A program made the position numbers and the translations under genes. 64,000 bases of DNA. Source: an uncultured bacterium (GTDB lineage Bacteria; Bacillota; Clostridia; Lachnospirales; Lachnospiraceae). Where the stretch lies: NCBI GenBank assembly GCA_905216215.1, contig CAJMSZ010000005.1, forward strand, positions 7,770 to 71,769. Reading direction: 5' to 3'. The notes under the pieces are model-generated. The model searched no databases and had not been told where the DNA came from. It saw only the letters and a program-made list of their open reading frames with translations. Shown in pieces: positions 25,094-34,393 of the stretch (the first letter of the stretch is position 1; every line of letters begins with the position of its first letter).

Positions 25094-27128
25094 GACAGTC
25101 AATGTGGCATTTATCGGGAATCCGAACTGTGGAAAAACGACGTTATTTAATGCATTTACGGGAGCCAATCTTAAGGTGGCGAACTGGCCGGGTGTTACGG
25201 TAGAGAAAAAGGAAGGAAAAACGGTGTACGATGGTCAGGAGTTCAAACTGATTGACCTGCCCGGAATCTACAGCCTGACATCATATACTATGGAAGAAAA
25301 AGTTTCCAGAGAGTGTATACTCAGTGAGGAAGTTGATGTGATTGTAGATGTGGTAGATGCATCCAGCCTGGAACGCAATCTTTATCTGACTTTGCAACTG
25401 ATAGAACTGGGAAAGCCTGTGGTACTGGCATTGAATATGATGGATATTGTGGAAGAACGGGGCATGGAAATTGATTTACATCGTCTGCCGGAAATGCTGG
25501 GGATTCCGACTATCCCGGTATCTGCCCGGAAGAAAACAGGTCTTTCCATACTGATGCATGCGGTTGCGCATCACACAGAACTGGATAAACAGGCACCACT
25601 CATTCATCATCATGACAAGGGAAAGCCATCTCATCATTGCCATAATCATCATGCAGAGTATGCAATGGTTTACAGTGACGAGATAGAAGATAAAATTGAT
25701 CAGTTTTCTGATTTGCTTCAGAAGTGTTATCCGGATTTGACAAATAAAAGGTGGCATGCAATCAAATATCTGGAGCGGGATGAATCGGTTATGAAGCGTT
25801 ATCCAATTCCTTTGCATGAGGAAGAGAAGAATTACGAGAAGGAAATCATTAATCAGAAATACGACTTTATTGAAGAGATTATTGAAGAGGCACTGGTTAA
25901 TAAAGAAGCGAAGTCGGAGTTTACTGACCGTATCGATAAGTACTTGACGCATAAGTATCTAGGACTTCCGATTTTTCTTGGTATCATGGCTTTGGTATTT
26001 TTCCTGACCTTTACCATTGGGGACTGGCTGAAGGCATATTTTGAAGTTGGAATCGAAATGATTTCGTCCGGTGCACAGAATTTTCTGGCTCTGATACATA
26101 CCAATGAGATACTTATCTCCCTTGTGGTGGATGGAATTATTTCCGGGGTAGGTGGGATTTTGACTTTTTTGCCTAATATTTTTATACTTTTTCTGGCACT
26201 GGCCTTTCTGGAGGACAGTGGATATATGTCTAGAGTAGCATTTGTAATGGATGATATTATGAGCAGAATCGGACTTTCTGGAAGAGCCTTTATTCCATTG
26301 TTGCTTGGTTTTGGCTGCTCGGTTCCTGCAGTTATGGCATCCAGAGCACTGGAAAACAGAAAGGACAGATTGAAGACCATTTTAGTCACTCCATTTATGT
26401 CATGCAGTGCCAGACTACCTGTTTATGTGTTGTTTTCTTCCATGTTTTTTGAAAAACATGCCATGCTGGTCTGTTATTCCATGTATCTGCTTGGAATTGT
26501 TGTGGCGATTGTAGTTGCATATCTTATTTCGAAAGCAGATGGAAGCAAGGCAGAGCATAATCTTTTGATTGAGCTTCCGGAATACAAAACTCCGAATGCA
26601 AGAACGATTGCTGTCTATGTGTGGGAAAAAGTCAAAGATTATCTTTCAAAGGCGGGAACGGTAATTTTGCTGGCATCTATGATTATGTGGGGTGTGCTGA
26701 ATTTTGGCCCACACGGGTATACAACGGATATTGCGCAAAGCTTTGGGGCGGTGCTGGGGCATTTGTTTGTTCCTTTATTTAAGCCGGTGGGGCTTGGATA
26801 CTGGCAGATAGTGGTGGCTCTCATAGCAGGTGTTGCAGCAAAGGAAGTGGTGGTTTCAAGTTGCAGCGTTTTGTTTGGCATTGCAAATGTGACTGGGGGG
26901 CATGGAATGACAGCTCTCCATACATCCCTTGTGGGCATTGGATTTGGAACGCAAAATGCATTGGCACTCATGGTTTTCTGTCTGCTCTATGTACCTTGTA
27001 CGGCAACGATTGCGACCATGCGACGTGAAGTGGGAAGTAGAAAGATTACTGCACTCATGATAGGATTTCAGCTCCTGGTGGCATGGGGAATGAGTTTTCT
27101 TGTTTATCACCTGGCTATGCTGTTCTGA
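25086..27128 (+). CDS. feoB: Ferrous iron transporter FeoB
   Basis: G-protein-coupled Fe(II) permease of 680 residues. The N-terminal G domain has G1 GNPNCGKTT (about 11-19), G3 DLPGIY, G4 NMMD and the G5-like VSARKK. The C-terminal half contains about eight membrane segments with the gating motifs GCSVPAVMASRA and MSCSARLPVYVLF, including the conserved Cys residues. An unusual His-rich stretch (IHHHDKGKPSHHCHNHHAEY, about 170-190) lies between the G domain and the helical domain, likely metal-binding. The gene is coupled to feoA and followed by a strong palindrome. Confidence 0.97.
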   Translation: MSRTVNVAFIGNPNCGKTTLFNAFTGANLKVANWPGVTVEKKEGKTVYDGQEFKLIDLPGIYSLTSYTMEEKVSRECILSEEVDVIVDVVDASSLERNLYLTLQLIELGKPVVLALNMMDIVEERGMEIDLHRLPEMLGIPTIPVSARKKTGLSILMHAVAHHTELDKQAPLIHHHDKGKPSHHCHNHHAEYAMVYSDEIEDKIDQFSDLLQKCYPDLTNKRWHAIKYLERDESVMKRYPIPLHEEEKNYEKEIINQKYDFIEEIIEEALVNKEAKSEFTDRIDKYLTHKYLGLPIFLGIMALVFFLTFTIGDWLKAYFEVGIEMISSGAQNFLALIHTNEILISLVVDGIISGVGGILTFLPNIFILFLALAFLEDSGYMSRVAFVMDDIMSRIGLSGRAFIPLLLGFGCSVPAVMASRALENRKDRLKTILVTPFMSCSARLPVYVLFSSMFFEKHAMLVCYSMYLLGIVVAIVVAYLISKADGSKAEHNLLIELPEYKTPNARTIAVYVWEKVKDYLSKAGTVILLASMIMWGVLNFGPHGYTTDIAQSFGAVLGHLFVPLFKPVGLGYWQIVVALIAGVAAKEVVVSSCSVLFGIANVTGGHGMTALHTSLVGIGFGTQNALALMVFCLLYVPCTATIATMRREVGSRKITALMIGFQLLVAWGMSFLVYHLAMLF

Positions 27129-27166
27129 TAAATAGAATTCAAAGAAATATTTTTACAAATATAGGA

Positions 27167-27205
27167 TTGACATTTGAGTAACCATATCTTAAGATATGGT
27201 TACTC
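27167..27205 (+). promoter_or_regulatory. Perfect 30-bp palindrome overlapping a possible promoter
   Basis: GAGTAACCATATCTT (27176-27190) and AAGATATGGTTACTC (27191-27205) are exact inverse complements with no spacer. A T-rich stretch (GTCTTTTATGTTTTC) follows, so it could terminate feoAB. TTGACA (27167-27172) with a 17-bp spacer to TAAGAT (27190-27195) also places a possible promoter across it, so it could instead be an operator for the surface-protein gene. Confidence 0.65.
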
Positions 27206-27244
27206 GTCTTTTATGTTTTCTTTCCGGAAACGGAGAGGATGCAT

Positions 27245-29206
27245 ATGAAAAAAATTTCAAAAAAATGGACAGCCTGGTTTATGAGTGCTGTCATCCTTGT
27301 GTTGCTCTTTTTATCTAAAAGCAACCTAGTACTTGCCGAATCGGCAGAAAATCAGAATTTAGTAACAACAGATAGTGGCTATGTGAAGTTAGACCAGAGA
27401 CTGGGTGTAAAGCCTGGGGCAGTTCTAGCTGAACTTCGCGCCCATGAACAGGATGACTATTATCTGGGAACACCATATAATGGTTGGCCGCTTACACCGG
27501 AAAACTGTCTTCGCCCCAATGGACAATATCCCGGTAATGGCGGAATGAATTGCACAGGATTTGTAGCATCTGTGCTTCGTAAATGCGGTGCAGATTTATC
27601 GGAGATAGCATCTTATGGATATTCTGGAGGGGAGGCTAACGCTTATAACTGGTTTAAATGGATGCAGAAGAATTCGGTGGAATCCTATCATTTTCAGACT
27701 ATAAGTGAACTGCTTGCAAGCGGATATGCCCAGAAAGGAGATGTTATCTTTTTTGATCCTGTTTCGTGGGATATAGAGGGAGCAGATTGTCATATTGGAT
27801 TTTTCTGGGGGGATTCTTCAACCGACAACAGATTCTGGCACTCTTCGATTGGTGCCGGGCGGACAAACCGTATTACAGAGCTCATGGGAAAATGTGAATC
27901 TACTGTGTATTTGTTTAAGAATACCCATACAGGAAATCTTGAAGTACATAAGAAAGGTTTGGAATCCGATACAGAGATTGTTTCGGGAAATTGTCTTTAT
28001 ACATTAAAAGATGCAGAATATACGGTGTTCCGGCATGGGACAACAGAAGTGATTGCTGTGATTGTCACGGATGAAAATGGCCATGGAAAAGTGGACAATC
28101 TTCCGGCAGGGACATACGATATACGGGAGACAAAAGCACCAGACGGATATGTGCTGAACGAAGAAACGGATGTTGTGACGGTAAAATCAGGAGAGACTGT
28201 TCTTTATGAATGCTCTGACAGGGCCGAAAAATGGGAGACAGAACTGTTGCTGGAAAAACTGGATTCGGAAACAAAACTTCCGAAAGCACAAGGAAGTGCA
28301 TCCCTTGGAAGAGCAGAATTTATGGTACAGTTTTATGATGTCTTATCAGAAACCGACCCGAAAGAACAGGGAGTGGAACCTCTTCGACAGTGGCATTTTC
28401 GGACAGATGAAGAGGGAAAGATTCTATGGGAGAAGGAATATCTGACAGGAGGAGATGCACTTTATATGGATGGTGAAGATACAGTACTTCCATTGGGAAC
28501 GATTACCATTCAGGAAGAAAAGGCACCGGAAGGGTATTTGCTGAACACGGACATATTTGTGATTTGTGCCAATCGGTTAAATAATGGAACAATGGTGGAA
28601 CAGATACTAGATAAAGCGACCATTGAGGAACAGGTGGTTCGAGGAAATCTGGAATTTGTAAAGGTGACTGGAGACAGTCAGAAGAGATTGAAAAATGTTC
28701 CTTTTCGACTGACCGCTCAAACAACAGGAGAATCGCAGATTCTTCTTACGGATTCCAATGGAGAAGGAAGAACAGCAGAAAGCGATATCTGGTTTGGAGA
28801 AGGGGAGCCTGAGAAAGGAAAAGGGAAATTGCCCTTTGACACCTATGTTATAGAAGAACTGGAATGTGAAGCAAATCAGGGATATGCATTGATTCCGCCA
28901 TTCGAGGTGGTGGTATCTCAGGATAATCGTGTTATACATCTGGGTACTTTGACCAATGAAAAGGAACCGGAGCAACCGGAAGAACCAGAGCAACCGGAAG
29001 AACCAGAGCAGCCGGAAGAGCCAGAGAAGCCGGAAGAACCGGAGCAGCCGGAAGAACCGAAAACACCGGAAAAATCCACATCTGTTACCAGGGGGTTCCG
29101 TCCTGTAAAGACGGGAGATTCGAGTAATTTGATAGTTCTTATCATATCTTTGATTCTTTCTTGCGTTACTGTTCTAAAATGTGTTAGAATGACACGTAGA
29201 AAATGA
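27245..29206 (+). CDS. Sortase-type surface protein: NlpC/P60-like domain plus SpaA/Cna-B-like repeats
   Basis: A 653-residue exported protein. It has a signal peptide (about 1-30, ending LVLAES), then a domain resembling NlpC/P60 cysteine peptidases with C103 in GMNCTGF and H183 in DCHIGFFWG. Three SpaA/Cna-B-like beta domains follow ([10 protein letters not shown]..., [13 protein letters not shown]..., [12 protein letters not shown]...), each with [21 protein letters not shown] ends. Next are a Pro-Glu-Gln repeat (about 576-605) and a cell-wall sorting region: PVKTGD, membrane segment, basic tail. The sorting motif is not LPXTG. ATG 27245 follows GGAGAGG at 6 bases. A host or wall-facing amidase/adhesin is likely. 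Confidence 0.82.
   Translation: MKKISKKWTAWFMSAVILVLLFLSKSNLVLAESAENQNLVTTDSGYVKLDQRLGVKPGAVLAELRAHEQDDYYLGTPYNGWPLTPENCLRPNGQYPGNGGMNCTGFVASVLRKCGADLSEIASYGYSGGEANAYNWFKWMQKNSVESYHFQTISELLASGYAQKGDVIFFDPVSWDIEGADCHIGFFWGDSSTDNRFWHSSIGAGRTNRITELMGKCESTVYLFKNTHTGNLEVHKKGLESDTEIVSGNCLYTLKDAEYTVFRHGTTEVIAVIVTDENGHGKVDNLPAGTYDIRETKAPDGYVLNEETDVVTVKSGETVLYECSDRAEKWETELLLEKLDSETKLPKAQGSASLGRAEFMVQFYDVLSETDPKEQGVEPLRQWHFRTDEEGKILWEKEYLTGGDALYMDGEDTVLPLGTITIQEEKAPEGYLLNTDIFVICANRLNNGTMVEQILDKATIEEQVVRGNLEFVKVTGDSQKRLKNVPFRLTAQTTGESQILLTDSNGEGRTAESDIWFGEGEPEKGKGKLPFDTYVIEELECEANQGYALIPPFEVVVSQDNRVIHLGTLTNEKEPEQPEEPEQPEEPEQPEEPEKPEEPEQPEEPKTPEKSTSVTRGFRPVKTGDSSNLIVLIISLILSCVTVLKCVRMTRRK
28970..29059 (+). 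repeat. 18-bp coding tandem repeat (EQPEEP x5)
   Basis: Five imperfect 18-bp units encode EQPEEP (one unit EKPEEP). The array forms an extended acidic wall-spanning stalk before the sorting signal. Such arrays vary in copy number between strains. Confidence 0.93.
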
Positions 29207-29234
29207 TGATATAGAATCAGAGGAGGAACGCAAC

Positions 29235-30509
29235 ATGGGAATGACAATGACGCAGAAAATTTTGGCAGCTCATGCCGGACTGGACTGTGTAACAGAGGGT
29301 CAGCTTATAGAAGCGAAACTGGATATAGTAATGGCAAATGATATTACCGGTCCTATGGCACTGCCGATTTTCAGACAGATGGCAGAGCACGTTTTTGATA
29401 AAGATAAAGTAGTGTTGGTACCAGACCATTTTACACCAAACAAGGATATTAAGTCCGCAGAAAATTCGAAGGCAATTCGTGAATTTGCCAAAGCACAGAG
29501 GTTGAAATGGTATTTTGAACAGGGAAAATCTGGAGTGGAACATGCAATTCTTCCGGAGGCAGGAGTAGTGGTTGCAGGAGAATGCATTATTGGCGCTGAC
29601 TCGCATACCTGTACTTATGGCGCCTTGGGAGCATTTTCTACCGGAGTAGGTACAACAGATATTGCTACCGGTATGGCTACTGGAGAACTTTGGTTTAAAG
29701 TGCCGTCAGCAATGAAGTTTGTTCTGACAGGAAAGCCGGGACCATATGTAACCGGAAAAGATATTATCTTACATATTATTGGTAAGATTGGTGTAGATGG
29801 AGCCCTTTACAAATCTATGGAATTTGTAGGGGATGGTATTGCGAATCTTACTATGGATGACCGTTTCACAATGGCAAATATGGTGATTGAAGCGGGAGCA
29901 AAGAATGGAATCTTCCCGGTGGATGAGCAGACAGAAGCATATTTGAAAGAGCATTCCATAAAAGAATATAAGATTTATGAAGCAGACGAAGATGCCAAGT
30001 ATGATGAAGTTATTGAAATTGACCTTTCTGCAGTACGCCCAACGGTTGCATTCCCTCATCTTCCGGGCAATGCTAAAACAATTGATGAAATTGAGGCAAT
30101 GGAACCTATTAAGATTGATCAAGTTGTAATCGGATCTTGTACAAACGGACGTATTTCTGATATGCGCCGGGCTGCTGCCATCCTGAAAGGACATATGGTT
30201 CATCCAGATGTACGTGTTATGGTTGTTCCGGCAACACAGAAGATTTACAAAGAATGTATTAAGGAAGGCTTGGTTGATATCTTTATTGATGCAGGATGTG
30301 CTTTCAACACACCGAGCTGTGGACCTTGCATGGGCGGACATATGGGTGTTATGGCAGCCGGAGAAAAATGTGTCTCTACAACAAACCGTAACTTTGTAGG
30401 AAGAATGGGACACGTAGATTCCTTGATTTATCTTGCATCTCCGGAAGTGGCAGCAGCAAGTGCAATTGCCGGTTATATTGCAAATCCTGAGAAAGTAGGT
30501 GACAGATAA
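29235..30509 (+). CDS. leuC: 3-isopropylmalate dehydratase large subunit (homoaconitase type)
   Basis: Iron-sulfur hydro-lyase subunit of 424 residues, the short LeuC/HacA subgroup found in Clostridia and Archaea. The 4Fe-4S ligand motifs are present: [28 protein letters not shown], and [11 protein letters not shown]. It pairs with LeuD, whose ATG overlaps its stop by one base (TAATG). Together they isomerise 2- and 3-isopropylmalate in leucine synthesis. leuA and leuB are not adjacent. Closely related proteins handle other substrates (homocitrate, citramalate or dimethylmaleate-type), so the substrate is inferred. Confidence 0.92.
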   Translation: MGMTMTQKILAAHAGLDCVTEGQLIEAKLDIVMANDITGPMALPIFRQMAEHVFDKDKVVLVPDHFTPNKDIKSAENSKAIREFAKAQRLKWYFEQGKSGVEHAILPEAGVVVAGECIIGADSHTCTYGALGAFSTGVGTTDIATGMATGELWFKVPSAMKFVLTGKPGPYVTGKDIILHIIGKIGVDGALYKSMEFVGDGIANLTMDDRFTMANMVIEAGAKNGIFPVDEQTEAYLKEHSIKEYKIYEADEDAKYDEVIEIDLSAVRPTVAFPHLPGNAKTIDEIEAMEPIKIDQVVIGSCTNGRISDMRRAAAILKGHMVHPDVRVMVVPATQKIYKECIKEGLVDIFIDAGCAFNTPSCGPCMGGHMGVMAAGEKCVSTTNRNFVGRMGHVDSLIYLASPEVAAASAIAGYIANPEKVGDR

Positions 30510-31006
30510 TGAAAGCTAAGGGACATGTATTTAAGTATGGTGATAATGTGGATACGGATGTAATCATCCCTGCAAGATATCTGAACTCTTTTGATGCGCA
30601 GGAACTTGCTACACATGCGATGGTAGATATTGACCCGGAATTTGCACATAAAGTACAGCCGGGAGATTTAATAGTTGCAAATAAGAACTTTGGATGCGGT
30701 TCTTCCAGAGAACATGCACCACTTTGTCTGAAAACAGCTGGCGTAAGCTGTGTGATTGCAGAGACATTCGCAAGAATTTTTTACAGAAATGCAATTAATA
30801 TCGGACTTCCAATTATTGAATGTCCGGAGGCAGCAAGAGGAATTGAAGCAGGTGACGAAGTGGAAGTGGATTTTGACTCTGGTAAGATTTACAATCGCAC
30901 GAAGGGAACGGAATTCCAAGGACAGGCATTCCCGGAATTTATGCAGAAATTAATTGCAGCAGGCGGACTGGTAAACTATACGAATAGCAAGAAAAAGAAG
31001 GCATAA
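30509..31006 (+). CDS. leuD: 3-isopropylmalate dehydratase small subunit
   Basis: A 165-residue swivel-domain subunit. Typical motifs are present: [13 protein letters not shown] near the start and [14 protein letters not shown] in the middle, the latter lining the active site. It is translationally coupled to leuC (stop/start overlap). Length and motif match the short archaeal/clostridial LeuD type. thrC follows at 12 bp, so leuCD-thrC form one transcript. Confidence 0.94.
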   Translation: MKAKGHVFKYGDNVDTDVIIPARYLNSFDAQELATHAMVDIDPEFAHKVQPGDLIVANKNFGCGSSREHAPLCLKTAGVSCVIAETFARIFYRNAINIGLPIIECPEAARGIEAGDEVEVDFDSGKIYNRTKGTEFQGQAFPEFMQKLIAAGGLVNYTNSKKKKA

Positions 31007-31018
31007 AGGAGTAGAAAA

Positions 31019-32509
31019 ATGAATTTATTTTATAAGAGTACACGTAATTCGGATACAAAAGTTACTGCTTCTCAGGCAATCTTAAAGGGACTTGCAGAGG
31101 ATGGTGGACTGTTTGTACCAACGCAGATCCCGAAGCTTCCGGTATCTCTCGGGGAATTGAAAGAAATGAGTTATCAGGAAACGGCCTACACTGTGATGAA
31201 GGAATTCTTGACTGATTTTACAGAGGAAGAATTGAAAGACTGTATCGCAAAAGCATATGACAGCAAATTTGATACAGAAGAGATTGCGCCTCTTGCAAAA
31301 GTGGAAAATGCATATTATCTGGAATTGTATCATGGCGCTACTATTGCATTTAAGGATATGGCGCTTTCGATTTTGCCGCATCTGCTTACCACTTCAGCAA
31401 AGAAGAATGGAGTAAAAAATGATATTGTAATTTTGACAGCCACATCAGGAGATACAGGAAAGGCAGCACTTGCCGGGTTTGCAGATGTAGACGGTGTTAA
31501 GATTATTGTATTCTATCCTAAGAATGGGGTCAGCAGGGTACAGGAACTTCAGATGGTAACCCAGAAGGGTGCCAATACATCTGTTGTTGCGGTTCATGGT
31601 AATTTCGATAATGCCCAGAGTGGTGTGAAAGCTATGTTTGAGGACAAAGAGCTGGCGAATGAATTGGATGAGGCAGGCTATCAGTTTTCTTCAGCAAATT
31701 CTATTAACATCGGAAGACTGGTTCCGCAGGTTGTTTACTATGTATATGCGTATGCAAAATTGTTGCAGAATGGTGAAATTGCAGAGGGAGAAGAAATCAA
31801 TGTGGTAGTACCTACTGGCAATTTTGGTAATATTCTGGCCGCATTTTATGCAAAGAATATGGGGCTTCCTATTGCAAAATTAATCTGTGCTTCAAATGAA
31901 AATAAGGTGCTGTATGATTTCTTCCGCACAGGAACTTATGATAAGAACCGGGAGTTTATTCTTACAATATCGCCATCTATGGATATTCTGATTTCCAGCA
32001 ATCTGGAGCGTCTTATCTATCTGTTGACCGGAGAGGATGATAAGAAGAATCAGGAGCTGATGAGAGAACTAAAGGAAGAAGGTTCTTATACGATTAGTGA
32101 TGATATGAAGGCACAACTGAAGGATTTTGTGGGTGGTTATGCTACAGAGGATGAAGTAAAACAGACGATTCGCGATATCTACAGGGAAACTGGATATGTG
32201 ATGGATACACATACTGCCGTTGCAGCAACGGTGTATCAGGCATATAGAAAAGAAAGTAAGGACGAGCATAAAGCTGTGATTGCTTCTACAGCAAGTCCAT
32301 ATAAATTTGCGAGAAGTGTTATGACCGCAATTGATGACAAATATAATCAATTGGATGAATTTGCATTGATTGATGAATTACAGAAGGTGTCAGGTATGCC
32401 TGTTCCGAATGCAATCGAAGAAATTCGAAATGCACAGATTTTGCACAACACAGAATGTGATGTAGACAAAATGGAAGATACGGTGAAAACGATTCTGCAA
32501 ATTAAGTAA
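31019..32509 (+). CDS. thrC: Threonine synthase
   Basis: PLP enzyme converting O-phosphohomoserine to threonine. The PLP-binding lysine lies in GATIAFKDMALS (about residue 112), with TATSGDTGKAAL and the phosphate-binding VPTGNFGNILA loop. It is 496 residues, the long class of threonine synthase that begins NLFYKSTRN. An AAAGGAG SD precedes the ATG. It is the third gene of the leuC-leuD-thrC cluster; the pckA promoter follows. Confidence 0.96.
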   Translation: MNLFYKSTRNSDTKVTASQAILKGLAEDGGLFVPTQIPKLPVSLGELKEMSYQETAYTVMKEFLTDFTEEELKDCIAKAYDSKFDTEEIAPLAKVENAYYLELYHGATIAFKDMALSILPHLLTTSAKKNGVKNDIVILTATSGDTGKAALAGFADVDGVKIIVFYPKNGVSRVQELQMVTQKGANTSVVAVHGNFDNAQSGVKAMFEDKELANELDEAGYQFSSANSINIGRLVPQVVYYVYAYAKLLQNGEIAEGEEINVVVPTGNFGNILAAFYAKNMGLPIAKLICASNENKVLYDFFRTGTYDKNREFILTISPSMDILISSNLERLIYLLTGEDDKKNQELMRELKEEGSYTISDDMKAQLKDFVGGYATEDEVKQTIRDIYRETGYVMDTHTAVAATVYQAYRKESKDEHKAVIASTASPYKFARSVMTAIDDKYNQLDEFALIDELQKVSGMPVPNAIEEIRNAQILHNTECDVDKMEDTVKTILQIK

Positions 32510-32534
32510 TAAAGCCGATAGAAGGTTAATAATA

Positions 32535-32563
32535 TTGACTTTATCTATGGAAAATGAGATAAT
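32535..32563 (+). promoter_or_regulatory. Predicted sigma-A promoter of pckA
   Basis: TTGACT (32535-32540), a 17-bp spacer and GATAAT (32558-32563), 33 bp before the pckA start with SD ATAGGAGG. Confidence 0.7.
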
Positions 32564-32596
32564 ATCCGAAGAGTAAAAATATAGGAGGAAGAGATA

Positions 32597-34294
32597 ATGT
32601 CAACAAAAGCATATTATCCAATTTCAGAAATCGGGAAGGGAAAAACTGGTTTTTCTAAAACAAGAGCGATTATTGAAGCTGCTTTTTATGGAAATAATGT
32701 AGTTAAGATTGAAACATTAAAGGAAGCATATGAGTTAGCTAAGAACTCGCCTGGAACTATTGTGACAGATATGCCAGTGTACAGAGGTGAGGAATTTGGA
32801 CTTGATCGTGATGCCAAAGTTCTTTTATTTAATGACGGTGCAATTACCGGACGCTATGCAACTGCAAGACGTATTGCAGGAGAACCGGGAGTAGATTGTG
32901 ATGCACTGGATAAAGTAACTATGGATGCTGTTTACAAGTCACGTTGGAAAACTATGTACCATGCGACTGTTTATGCTGGACTGGATCCGGAATTTATGGT
33001 AAAATGCCACCTCCTTATTCCGGAAGGCGAAGAAAACATTATGTATAACTGGATGCTGAATTTTCAGTATATGTCAGATGAATATGTTAAAATGTACAAG
33101 AAATCTCAGCCGGTTGGAGATGGAAAAGAAGCAGACATTTATATTTTCTCTGACCCACAGTGGGTTCCGGAAGAGGCAGCAGGTGTAAGTTTTGACTGCT
33201 TAAGTGATCCGGCTAAAAGGACATTATGCTATTTTAATACAGAAACGAACTGTGCATGTATCCTTGGTATGAGATATTTTGGAGAACATAAAAAGGGAAC
33301 ACTTACTATGGTATGGGCGATTGCAAATCGTAATGGATACGCATCCTGCCATGGCGGACAGAAAGAGTATACCCTTGCAGATGGATCCAAGTTCGTTGCC
33401 TCTGTATATGGACTTTCAGGTTCTGGAAAGTCTACTCTTACACATGCAAAACATGGCGGAAAATATGAAATCAAAGTACTTCATGACGATGCCTTTATTA
33501 TCAATACAGATACCTGTGCTTCGATTGCCATTGAACCAACCTATTTTGATAAGACGGCAGATTATCCAACAGGATGCCCGGATAACAAGTATCTTCTGAC
33601 TGCACAGAATTGTTCAGCAACTATGGATGAAGATGGAAAGATTCAGTTAGTGACAGAAGACATCCGCAACGGAAATGGCCGTGCAATTAAATCTAAATTG
33701 TGGTCACCAAACCGTGTGGACAAGATTGATGCTCCAGTAAATGCAATTTTCTGGATTATGAAGGACCCGACAATTCCACCAGTTGTAAAACTGAAGGGAG
33801 CTGCTCTTGCTTCTGTTATGGGAGCAACTCTTGCAACAAAGCGTTCTTCCGCAGAACGTCTTGCTCCGGGAGTCGACCCCAACAAGCTGGTTGTTGTTCC
33901 GTATGCGAATCCATTCAGAACATATCCGCTTGTGAATGATTATGAAAAGTTTAAAAAGCTTGTAGAAGAAAAAAATGTAGACTGTTACATTGTAAATACC
34001 GGAGATTTTATGGGTAAGAAAGTAAAACCTGCAGATACACTTGGTATTTTAGAAGCGATTGTTGAAAAGCGAGCAGAGTTTAAACAGTGGGGACCATTCA
34101 CAGATATTGAAATCATGGAGTGGGAAGGATTTATTCCAGACCTTGATGATACAGAATACAAGGGCCAGTTGAAAGCACGTATGCAGGACCGTGTAAATGA
34201 AGTTGAAGCATTTGCAGTGGAAAAAGGCGGATACGATAAGCTTCCGGAAGAAGCGGTTGAAGCATTGAAGAAATTGGTTTTGGAACTTGCATAG
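32597..34294 (+). CDS. pckA: Phosphoenolpyruvate carboxykinase (ATP)
   Basis: Interconverts oxaloacetate plus ATP and PEP plus CO2 plus ADP. The kinase-1 P-loop is GLSGSGKST (about residue 274), followed by the metal-binding HDDAF and the IAIEPTYFDKTADYP segment. At 565 residues it is slightly longer than the typical enzyme (about 530). In gut anaerobes the enzyme often runs in the carboxylating direction to fix CO2 and make ATP; that direction is an inference here. It is a single-gene unit with its own promoter and terminator. Confidence 0.95.
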   Translation: MSTKAYYPISEIGKGKTGFSKTRAIIEAAFYGNNVVKIETLKEAYELAKNSPGTIVTDMPVYRGEEFGLDRDAKVLLFNDGAITGRYATARRIAGEPGVDCDALDKVTMDAVYKSRWKTMYHATVYAGLDPEFMVKCHLLIPEGEENIMYNWMLNFQYMSDEYVKMYKKSQPVGDGKEADIYIFSDPQWVPEEAAGVSFDCLSDPAKRTLCYFNTETNCACILGMRYFGEHKKGTLTMVWAIANRNGYASCHGGQKEYTLADGSKFVASVYGLSGSGKSTLTHAKHGGKYEIKVLHDDAFIINTDTCASIAIEPTYFDKTADYPTGCPDNKYLLTAQNCSATMDEDGKIQLVTEDIRNGNGRAIKSKLWSPNRVDKIDAPVNAIFWIMKDPTIPPVVKLKGAALASVMGATLATKRSSAERLAPGVDPNKLVVVPYANPFRTYPLVNDYEKFKKLVEEKNVDCYIVNTGDFMGKKVKPADTLGILEAIVEKRAEFKQWGPFTDIEIMEWEGFIPDLDDTEYKGQLKARMQDRVNEVEAFAVEKGGYDKLPEEAVEALKKLVLELA

Positions 34295-34310
34295 AAGTTT
34301 GAAGAATACA

Positions 34311-34337
34311 GGCTGTCGGACAAAACCGGCAGCCTTT
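34311..34337 (+). terminator. Intrinsic terminator after pckA
   Basis: GGCTGTCGG (34311-34319) pairs with CCGGCAGCC (34326-34334) with one G-U pair around an ACAAAA loop; a short TTT follows. Confidence 0.75.
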
Positions 34338-34393
34338 CAAGGTAATTCGTCTATTCTGAAATGGAGTGACAAAAAATAAAGTGGGGAATATAG

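Noticed and set aside
28970..29059. Short-repeat locus resembling CRISPR or a minisatellite regulatory element
   Set aside because: The 18-bp repeats are in frame and encode the EQPEEP stalk of a surface protein.
29235..31006. Aconitase or dimethylmaleate hydratase instead of LeuCD
   Set aside because: Two-subunit architecture and lengths match LeuC/LeuD of the homoaconitase subgroup; alternatives are noted but have no extra support here.
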